From Dehalococcoidales bacterium (GTDB taxonomy: Bacteria; Chloroflexota; Dehalococcoidia; Dehalococcoidales; RBG-16-60-22): a stretch of 7,310 nt of DNA. Of this stretch, positions 1-5,602 are shown one piece after another. The notes below the pieces were generated by a model. It made no database searches and was not told the origin of the DNA. It saw nothing but the letters and a program-made list of their open reading frames with translations. Location of the stretch: contig JAGLTT010000036.1 in the NCBI GenBank assembly GCA_023135135.1, positions 1 through 7,310 of the forward strand, written 5' to 3'. Made by a program: the position numbers and the translations under genes. Every line of letters begins with the position of its first letter. Within the stretch, counting starts at the first letter, position 1.

Positions 1-696
1 GTGGACAAGGTCTGCGGGCCGGGGAATATCTTTGTTTCACTGGCCAAGAAAGTAGTATTTGGAGTGGTGGGTATCGACGGACTTTACGGTCCGAGCGAGG
101 TTATCATCATCGCCGATGAAACGGCCAATCCGGAGTACTGCGCCGCCGACCTTCTGGCTCAGGCCGAGCACGGCTCGCTGGCTTCGGCTATATTGATAAC
201 TACCTCGCGACGTTTAGCCGACGAAGTGAATAAGGAAATCGAGCGGCAACTGGCGACCCTGCAACGTAGAGAAATTACCGCCGAATCGCTGGAAAGCCGG
301 GGGTTGATAGCCGTGGTGAAAAACGTTGGTGAGGCGATAGAGCTTGCTAATCTTTACGCCCCGGAGCACCTGTGTCTCGTCGTGAAAGACGCGGCTGACT
401 ACGTTGAAAAGATAGAAAACGCCGGGTGCCTCTTCGTGGGGGAAAAATCTATCGAGGTACTCGTCGATTACGTGGCCGGGCCGAGCCATGTCCTGCCCAC
501 GGAAGGGACGGCGCGGTTCAGCTCGCCGCTGAATATCTGCGACTTTGTTAAAATTATCACTCTGGTTAACACGGATGAGCAGGATGTTGAGAAACTGGGT
601 AGAGCGGCGTCGATTATCGCCAGGGCCGAGGGACTTGACGCCCACGCCCGGGCGATAGAGAAGCGACTCGAAGATATGAGCCGGGGAGGCAGTTAA
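1..696 (+). CDS. hisD: Histidinol dehydrogenase, C-terminal part (5' end outside window)
   Basis: This enzyme catalyses the last two steps of histidine synthesis, oxidising L-histidinol to L-histidine with 2 NAD+; it is a cytosolic, zinc-dependent homodimer. The window holds 231 residues of a family usually about 430 long. The GTG at base 1 is an internal Val codon (the family reads V-D-K-x-x-GPGN here), not a start. Visible in the fragment are GPGNIFVSLAKK (residues 6-17), GPSEV (30-34) and LLAQAEHG (51-58) with zinc ligands Gln54 and His57. Also present are APEHL (120-124) with the catalytic Glu122/His123 pair, DYVAGPSHVLPT (156-167) with zinc ligand Asp156, and EGLDAHA (210-216) with His215. 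All expected catalytic and metal residues in this half are present, so the enzyme looks functional. The TAA stop is followed directly by the hisC start, so the two genes are almost certainly co-transcribed and translationally coupled. Confidence 0.97.
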   Translation: MDKVCGPGNIFVSLAKKVVFGVVGIDGLYGPSEVIIIADETANPEYCAADLLAQAEHGSLASAILITTSRRLADEVNKEIERQLATLQRREITAESLESRGLIAVVKNVGEAIELANLYAPEHLCLVVKDAADYVEKIENAGCLFVGEKSIEVLVDYVAGPSHVLPTEGTARFSSPLNICDFVKIITLVNTDEQDVEKLGRAASIIARAEGLDAHARAIEKRLEDMSRGGS

Positions 697-1791
697 GTGG
701 CTGAATCCGATGGAATAGAAAAGTTAATACGCCCGAATTTTGCGGGATTTACCGGCTATAGCGCCAGCACCTCGCCGGATACGCTGGCGGGCAAGGTTGA
801 CGTGCCTCTGGATAATATCATCAAGATGAACGCCAACGAGAATCCCTACGGCTGCTCCCCGAAAGTTCTTCAGGCGCTGGCCGATTGCCCTCATTTTCAC
901 ATCTACCCCGACGACGGACAGCAGGAACTGCGCAAGCTGCTGGCAGGGTATACCGGCGTCGATGCGGAGCGTATCGTGGTGGGGCATGGCAGCAATACCC
1001 TCATCGACCTTATCGTACGTTTATTCGTCGGGCCGGGTGACGAGGTGATTAACTGCGTGCCTACTTTCGATATCTACCGTTTCAGCACGGAGATATGCGG
1101 CGGCACCGTGGTTAATGTTAAGAGGGATAACGATTTTGCTGTGGATGTTCGGGCGGTGAAGAAAGTTATCAGCGATAAAACCAGGCTGATATTCCTGGCT
1201 ACTCCTAATAATCCCAGCGGGAATGTCATGCCCCGTCAGGACATCGTGGAGATTATCGAAACAGGCGTACCCGTGGTGGTCGATGAAGCCTACTACGAGT
1301 TCAGCGGCGAGACCGTTGTGCCGTTAGCCAGCCGGTATAAAAACTTGATGGTGCTGCGGTCGTTCAGCAAGTGGGCGGGACTGGCCGGACTGAGGGTCGG
1401 CTACGGTATTTTCCCGCTAAAAATTGCCGATTACCTGATGGCGATAAAAATACCCCACAACGTGAGTGTGGCTGCGGAGGTTGCCGTGCGGGTATCTCTG
1501 GCCGACCTTGATTATCTTCAGAGCAGGGTGAAAGGCATCATTGCCGAGAGAGAAAGGCTGTACGGTGAGCTTGGAAAGTTATCGTGGCTGAAACCGTACC
1601 CGTCTCAGGCTAACTTCATTTACTGTGAGGTTCTGAAGGGAAGCGCTGGCGCGCTATATAAAAAATTACAGAAAAAAGGAATCCTGGTACGTTACTTCGA
1701 TAATCCGCTCCTTAAAAATAGCATCCGCATCAGCGTGGGCAAACCCGAGCATACCGATGCCCTGCTGAAGGCTCTCCGCGAACTGGAGTAA
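697..1791 (+). CDS. hisC: Histidinol-phosphate aminotransferase
   Basis: This PLP-dependent fold-type I aminotransferase converts imidazole acetol-phosphate plus glutamate to histidinol phosphate plus 2-oxoglutarate. Its 364 residues fit the family (about 350-370). Visible motifs are the substrate-side NANENP (45-50), ATPNNPSGN (168-176), DEAYYEF (196-202), the PLP-binding SFSK with Lys225, GLRVGYG (231-237) with the phosphate-binding Arg233, and SIRISVG (342-348) with the carboxylate-binding Arg344. The start is GTG at 697. It directly follows the hisD stop and has a strong GGGGAGG ribosome site at 683-689, seven bases upstream, so the start is well supported. HisC acts immediately before HisD in the pathway. 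A 146-base gap separates it from hisB, and I see no convincing terminator in that gap, so some read-through into hisB is possible. Confidence 0.97.
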   Translation: MAESDGIEKLIRPNFAGFTGYSASTSPDTLAGKVDVPLDNIIKMNANENPYGCSPKVLQALADCPHFHIYPDDGQQELRKLLAGYTGVDAERIVVGHGSNTLIDLIVRLFVGPGDEVINCVPTFDIYRFSTEICGGTVVNVKRDNDFAVDVRAVKKVISDKTRLIFLATPNNPSGNVMPRQDIVEIIETGVPVVVDEAYYEFSGETVVPLASRYKNLMVLRSFSKWAGLAGLRVGYGIFPLKIADYLMAIKIPHNVSVAAEVAVRVSLADLDYLQSRVKGIIAERERLYGELGKLSWLKPYPSQANFIYCEVLKGSAGALYKKLQKKGILVRYFDNPLLKNSIRISVGKPEHTDALLKALRELE

Positions 1792-1844
1792 GCCCGTTTA
1801 ACTTTCTGAGATACTGAGTCTACCCGCATACAACTCCAATTATC

Positions 1845-1916
1845 TGTGTTAATATAGTAACATATTCGCTCGATTAGCTATTGACAAATGGTGAATATGT
1901 GTTATAATACTTAACA
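1845..1916. repeat. Paired operator-like repeats bracketing the hisB promoter
   Basis: Two similar imperfect palindromes are visible. TGTGTTA-ATATAG-TAACA lies at 1845-1862 (inner arms TGTTA/TAACA, 6-base spacer) and TGTGTTA-TAATACT-TAACA at 1898-1916 (7-base spacer). The second overlaps the -10 box and the expected transcription start; the first lies upstream of the -35 box. Their centres are about 53 bases apart, near five helical turns. In addition, ACATATTC (1860-1867) and GAATATGT (1893-1900) form a perfect 8-base inverted repeat around the -35 box. This layout is typical of repressor sites, and the first protein domain encoded downstream looks like a helix-turn-helix. That they are operators is inference; the region is AT-rich and some symmetry may be chance. 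Confidence 0.45.
1881..1908 (+). promoter_or_regulatory. Consensus sigma70-type promoter for hisB
   Basis: A perfect -35 hexamer TTGACA (1881-1886) is followed after 16 bases by a perfect -10 hexamer TATAAT (1903-1908). Transcription would start near 1914-1916, giving a leader of about 22-24 bases before the ATG at 1938. Both hexamers match the consensus fully, the best promoter match I find in the window. It implies that hisB can be expressed independently of the hisD-hisC transcript. Confidence 0.8.
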
Positions 1917-1937
1917 GTAAGTTTTTAGGAGATAGCA

Positions 1938-2714
1938 ATGGACTCAACCGATGAAATATTGAATAAGGTGACGCAAATACAAAATAGCAACGGTTATTCC
2001 GACCAGCAGATGGCCGGGAAAATAGGGTGCAGTCGGCCGCTTTATCAGAGAACGCGCACCGGTAAGATACCGGTCGGCGGCATGTTTCTCAAGGGCGCCA
2101 TGAAATTGCTGGCTAAGGCGGTGGTTGAAGGCAGGAAATCCGTCATACGGCGGGAAACGAAAGAAACGAATATCAATCTGGAACTGGATATCGACGGCAG
2201 AGGGCAATGGGATATCAATACGGGAATACGTATCTTCGATCATCTTTTATCGGCAATGATGAAACACGGATTATTTGACATAAAGCTGTCGGGCACCGGT
2301 GACGACCCGCATCACATGGTAGAAGACGTAGCTATTTGCTTGGGGCAGGCCTTCGGCGAAGCCCTGGGAGAGAAACGTGGCATCGTACGCATGGCTGATG
2401 TTACCGTGCCGATGGATGAAGCCCTGGTGATAGTGACGGTGGACATCGGCGGGCGGGGCTATACGGTACTGGACCTGAGTTTTAACGGTAATGATATGCC
2501 CGGCTTTCCTGCCGACCTTGTCCGTCACTTCCTGGAATCATTCGCAATTGAGGCACGGTTGAACCTGCACGCGTCGATTATCAGGGGCAGCAACGACCAC
2601 CACAAGGCGGAAGCGCTCTTTAAAGCACTGGGACGGGCGCTGGATGCTGCCACCCGGATTGATCCGCGTATCAGCGGAGAGTTGCCCAGCACCAAAGAGT
2701 TTCTGGAACGGTAG
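1938..2714 (+). CDS. hisB: Imidazoleglycerol-phosphate dehydratase with N-terminal HTH-like domain
   Basis: The C-terminal part (about residues 67-258, 192 residues, normal for HisB) dehydrates imidazole glycerol phosphate to imidazole acetol phosphate, the substrate of HisC. It shows RRETKETNI (71-79), FDHLL (100-104), the metal-binding HHMVED (125-130) and NDHHKAE (219-225) motifs, and the C-terminal PSTKEFL. It is therefore predicted to be active with two Mn ions. Residues 1-65 are not part of any HisB I know. [11 protein letters not shown] (21-31) followed by [13 protein letters not shown] (32-44) resembles helices 2-3 of a lambda-repressor/XRE-type helix-turn-helix, then a further helix (50-60). 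The ATG at 1938 is supported by AGGAG at 1927-1931, six bases upstream, and by a consensus promoter. The join is in one open frame with no stop. An internal start at ATG 2100 or GTG 2121 could give plain HisB. The dehydratase assignment is near certain; the HTH reading is probable. Confidence 0.93.
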   Translation: MDSTDEILNKVTQIQNSNGYSDQQMAGKIGCSRPLYQRTRTGKIPVGGMFLKGAMKLLAKAVVEGRKSVIRRETKETNINLELDIDGRGQWDINTGIRIFDHLLSAMMKHGLFDIKLSGTGDDPHHMVEDVAICLGQAFGEALGEKRGIVRMADVTVPMDEALVIVTVDIGGRGYTVLDLSFNGNDMPGFPADLVRHFLESFAIEARLNLHASIIRGSNDHHKAEALFKALGRALDAATRIDPRISGELPSTKEFLER

Positions 2715-2720
2715 AACTTA

Positions 2721-3647
2721 CTATAAAAGGGCTAACTGGCGACCGGTTATTTTTTCGTAGGCCTGTACGTATCTCTTCGATGTAGTTTCAATTACGTCCT
2801 GGGGGAGTTCGGGAGCGGGCGGCTCCTTGTTCCACCCGGATGCAGTCAGCCAGTCGCGGACGGGTTGCTTGTCAAAGCTCTCCTGAGACTTTCCTGGCTT
2901 GTATTGCCCGGCATCCCAGAAGCGTGATGAGTCGGGGGTCAGTATTTCATCAATAAGTATCAGCCGGCCGTTATCAATGCCAAACTCGAACTTGGTATCG
3001 GCGATGATAATACCCTTGCTTATCAAGTATTCACGGGCATAGTTGTAGACGGCCAGGCTCTTCTCCTCTATCTCCAGGGCGGTGCGCAGGCCAATCAGCT
3101 TTATAACATCCTCCTTGGTGATTGGCTCATCGTGGCCGGTCTCCGCCTTGGTGGTGGGGGTATATATCGGTTCTTCCAGTTCCTGACTTTCCTTAAGTCC
3201 CTCGGGCATGGGATTGCCCGAAACCGTGCCGTGTTGCTTATATTCCGCCCAGGCCGACCCCGAAATATAGCCGCGGACCACGCATTCAATCGGGATGCGT
3301 TTCACTTTCTTGGCGACCATAGAGCGTCCCCGGAGATTTAGCGGGTAGGCGAAGCGGCTCGCGGCGGGCAGGTAAGAATCGAGGCTGTGCACGTCGTCGA
3401 TAGCCTCGGTCATATGGTTAGCTATTATCTCCACGGTGCGCCGGAACCAGAAAGAAGAAAGCCGGTTCAGCACGTGGCCCTTGAGCGGGATGCCGTTGGG
3501 AAGCACCACATCAAAAGCGGAGATACGGTCGGTAGCTACCATAAGCAGGTGGCTGCCGAGGTCGTAAGTATCACGCACTTTACCGCGAATAAACATCGGC
3601 AGCGGCAGGTCTGTTTCCATCAATACGGGTAATTCAGTACTATTCAT
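2721..3647 (-). CDS. purC: Phosphoribosylaminoimidazole-succinocarboxamide (SAICAR) synthase
   Basis: This enzyme performs the ATP-dependent condensation of CAIR with L-aspartate to SAICAR in de novo purine synthesis. At 308 residues it is the long, yeast ADE1-like form rather than the roughly 240-residue form of many bacteria. Visible motifs are GKVRDTYDLG (22-31), VATDRISAFDVVLP (37-50), the VVRGYISGSAW stretch (123-133), PTTKAETGHDEPIT (164-177), ADTKFEFG (216-223) and LIDEILTPDSSRFW (231-244), covering the ATP and CAIR/aspartate sites. The ATG at 3645-3647 has a GAGAGG ribosome site nine bases upstream (3657-3662 on the opposite strand). It is the last gene of the purD-purE-purB-purC run, 51 bases after purB. 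Its stop lies 6 bases from the stop of the convergent hisB. I see no hairpin followed by a T-tract just downstream that would terminate this operon. Confidence 0.97.
   Translation of the reverse strand: MNSTELPVLMETDLPLPMFIRGKVRDTYDLGSHLLMVATDRISAFDVVLPNGIPLKGHVLNRLSSFWFRRTVEIIANHMTEAIDDVHSLDSYLPAASRFAYPLNLRGRSMVAKKVKRIPIECVVRGYISGSAWAEYKQHGTVSGNPMPEGLKESQELEEPIYTPTTKAETGHDEPITKEDVIKLIGLRTALEIEEKSLAVYNYAREYLISKGIIIADTKFEFGIDNGRLILIDEILTPDSSRFWDAGQYKPGKSQESFDKQPVRDWLTASGWNKEPPAPELPQDVIETTSKRYVQAYEKITGRQLALL
2733..2755 (+). terminator. Candidate intrinsic terminator for hisB, inside the purC 3' end
   Basis: On the + strand, TAACTGG (2733-2739), loop CGA and CCGGTTA (2743-2749) can form a 7-base-pair stem with one G-U pair. 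A run of six T (2750-2755) follows directly. It lies 18 bases after the hisB stop and overlaps purC codons 298-305. The stem has only three G-C pairs, so it may be weak. The same bases encode the C-terminal E-K-I-T-G-R-Q-L of PurC, a region that tends to be conserved in this family, so the symmetry could be a by-product of coding. Confidence 0.45.
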
Positions 3648-3698
3648 AATACAATACCTCTCTAGCTATCTCCGGTAGACATACTTCCGGCCTGTTTA

Positions 3699-5048
3699 CT
3701 ATATGGCCCTCGGCCCCAGCTCTATAGTATCGGGCATGATTCCCTGCCATTGTGACTTGGTCAAGCCCAGCCTGTGGAATATCTCGTCAACGTGTTGCAG
3801 GTAATGCTGGTAATCAAACAATGCCTCAAGCTCGCCCGTCGATATGGTAGCGGTAACTTCGGTATCGGCCTTGAGCAGGGTCAGGAAGTTCCGGTTACCC
3901 TTCCATGCCTTCATTGCATTTCTCTGTACCATCTTATAGGCGTCTTGCCGGCTCAGCCCTTTATCGATAAGGGCCAGCATGACTCTCTGTGAGAAGACCA
4001 GTCCCCGGGTAAGGTCGAGGTTCTTTTTCATGCGGTGCGGATAGACCTGCAGCCTTTTCATTACCGAGGTAAAAAGCGCCAGGATATAGTCCAGCACCAG
4101 GCAGGCATCGGGCAGGATGATGCGCTCGTTGGAGGAGTGACTGATATCGCGTTCGTGCCAGAGAGAGATGTTTTCCAGCGATGTCAGCGCACAGCCCCGT
4201 GCCAGTCGCGCCAGCCCGGAGACCCGCTCGCAGAGTTCCGGATTGCGTTTGTGCGGCATGGCCGACGAGCCGGTCTGGCCGGTGCCGAAAGGCTCTTCGA
4301 CCTCCCGGACCTCGGTTTTTTGAAGAGCCCTGATTTCAGTGGAGAACTTTTCCAGCGAGCCGGCCATGATGGCCAGGGTGGTGACGAACTGGGCATGGCG
4401 GTCGCGCTGGAGCACCTGGTTTGATATCGGGGCGGGGTCCAGTCCCAGCTTACGGCAGGCTTTCTGTTCGACATCCGGGGTCACCGTAGCGTAGGTGCCG
4501 ACAGCCCCGGATATTTTACCTGCGGAGATTATCTTTTTAGCTTCGGTCAGCCGGTGCAGGTTCCGCCGCATTTCTTCAACCCAGAGGGCCATCTTCAGAC
4601 CGAATGATGTCGGCTCGGCATGTATGCCGTGGGTACGGCCTATCATTACCGTGTATTTATGCTCAATCGCTCTCTGTGCCAGGACTGCCGTAAGCTCTTT
4701 AACATCCTGAATCAGGATATCGGAGGCTTCCACCAGTTGCAGGCTGGTGGCGGTATCGATGACATCGGAGGAGGTCAGGCCGAGATGTATAAAGCGTGAT
4801 TCCTCGCCGAGGCTTTCGGATACGGAGCCGAGAAAGGCGGTCACGTCGTGGTGGGTCTCTTTCAGAATTTCCGCCATGCGCTTGAGGTTGCACTTGGCCA
4901 GTTTTATCTTGGGGAGGGCCTTCCGCGGAATAACACCGAGTTCGGCCCAGGCATCGCAGACGGCTATTTCAACTTCGAGCCACTTCTCATACTTGTTCTC
5001 GTCCGACCATACCTTTTTCATTTCGGGTCGCGAATATCGCTCAATCAT
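3699..5048 (-). CDS. purB: Adenylosuccinate lyase
   Basis: A cytosolic homotetrameric lyase of the fumarase/aspartase superfamily. It removes fumarate from SAICAR to give AICAR and from adenylosuccinate to give AMP. Its 449 residues are slightly longer than the B. subtilis enzyme (about 431). Visible are HHDVTAF (66-72) with His67, RFIHLGLTSSDVIDT (85-99) with His88, GRTHGIHAEP (137-146) with His140, and the mobile signature loop SSAMPHKRNP (261-270) with its catalytic serine. These match B. subtilis His68, His89 and His141 by position. The start ATG at 5046-5048 has AAGGAG six bases upstream (5055-5060), a strong ribosome site. It lies 72 bases downstream of purE and 51 bases upstream of purC, its metabolic partner, because PurC supplies SAICAR. 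I see only weak promoter-like hexamers in the purE-purB gap, so transcription from the purD side is likelier. Confidence 0.97.
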   Translation of the reverse strand: MIERYSRPEMKKVWSDENKYEKWLEVEIAVCDAWAELGVIPRKALPKIKLAKCNLKRMAEILKETHHDVTAFLGSVSESLGEESRFIHLGLTSSDVIDTATSLQLVEASDILIQDVKELTAVLAQRAIEHKYTVMIGRTHGIHAEPTSFGLKMALWVEEMRRNLHRLTEAKKIISAGKISGAVGTYATVTPDVEQKACRKLGLDPAPISNQVLQRDRHAQFVTTLAIMAGSLEKFSTEIRALQKTEVREVEEPFGTGQTGSSAMPHKRNPELCERVSGLARLARGCALTSLENISLWHERDISHSSNERIILPDACLVLDYILALFTSVMKRLQVYPHRMKKNLDLTRGLVFSQRVMLALIDKGLSRQDAYKMVQRNAMKAWKGNRNFLTLLKADTEVTATISTGELEALFDYQHYLQHVDEIFHRLGLTKSQWQGIMPDTIELGPRAI

Positions 5049-5120
5049 ATCGCTCTCCTTTGTTTGCCAGTTTGTCCATTGAACACTGTTACAATTTAAT
5101 CAGTTAATCTCGCAACGTAT

Positions 5121-5582
5121 TTATGAAATTCCTTGTAATTCGCTCCGGTATTTATCGTAAGCCTGTCTGATTTTATCATGTTTCAGCCCCAGTATCTCGG
5201 CTGCCAGGTAAGCGGCGTTCCTGGCTCCGGCACTACCGATGGCCATACAGGCGACCGGTATACCGGCGGGCATCTGTACTATGGAGTAGAGTGCGTCCAC
5301 ACCCTTAAGCTCACCGCTGGACATGGGCACGCCTATCACCGGCAGCGTAGTCCAGCTGGCCAGGACGCCCGGTAAATGTGCCGCCATACCGGCTGCGGCG
5401 ATAATAACTTCTATGCCCCTTTCACGGGCGTTTAGGGCGTATTGCTTGGCCTTTTCCGGGGTACGGTGGGCTGATATGACATTGACCTCGTGGTCGATAC
5501 CGAGCTGCTTTAATATATCCAGCGCCGGCTGGAGCGTTTCGGCATCCGACTTGGAACCCATCACAACGCCAACTAACGGCAT
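5121..5582 (-). CDS. purE: N5-carboxyaminoimidazole ribonucleotide mutase (PurE, class I type)
   Basis: It moves the carboxyl group of N5-CAIR to carbon 4 to give CAIR, the substrate of PurC. The 153 residues fit class I PurE (about 160). Motifs are MGSKSD (8-13), SAHRTPEK (37-44) with the catalytic His39, AAGMAAHLPG (63-72), SSGELKGVDAL (88-98) and SIVQMPAGIPV (100-110), all of the bacterial class I type. The frame is open for another 19 codons upstream, to 5639, but the start at 5580-5582 is preferred. It begins with the canonical MPLVGVVMGSKSD, has GAGG eight bases upstream, and avoids a 37-base overlap with purD. Class I enzymes normally need PurK to make N5-CAIR; no purK is in this window, so it would have to lie elsewhere. 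Confidence 0.95.
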   Translation of the reverse strand: MPLVGVVMGSKSDAETLQPALDILKQLGIDHEVNVISAHRTPEKAKQYALNARERGIEVIIAAAGMAAHLPGVLASWTTLPVIGVPMSSGELKGVDALYSIVQMPAGIPVACMAIGSAGARNAAYLAAEILGLKHDKIRQAYDKYRSELQGIS

Positions 5583-5590
5583 ATTGGTTA

Positions 5591-5594
5591 CCTC
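5591..5594 (-). promoter_or_regulatory. Ribosome binding site deciding the purE start
   Basis: On the - strand GAGG (within GTGAGGT) lies eight bases before the ATG at 5582-5580. It falls in the 20-base gap between the purD stop and this start, and it argues against the longer reading from 5639, which would begin inside purD. Confidence 0.7.
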
Positions 5595-5602
5595 ACTTGA
5601 AA

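Noticed and set aside
1..3. GTG at the first base as a gene start
   Set aside because: The family alignment (V-D-K-x-x-GPGN) shows this is an internal Val codon of hisD. The first half of the gene is simply outside the window.
1806..1818. CTGAG-ATA-CTGAG after hisC as a possible terminator or site
   Set aside because: It is a short direct repeat, not an inverted one, and no T-tract follows. It is too short to interpret.
4035..4424. Antisense open frames within purB (this one and several shorter ones)
   Set aside because: They lie opposite strongly conserved purB coding sequence and show no recognisable domains.
5049..5120. A separate promoter for purB in the 72-base purE-purB gap
   Set aside because: The best pair on the - strand (TTGCGA, 16 bases, TGTAAC) matches each hexamer at only four of six positions. 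This is not enough to call in an AT-rich gap.
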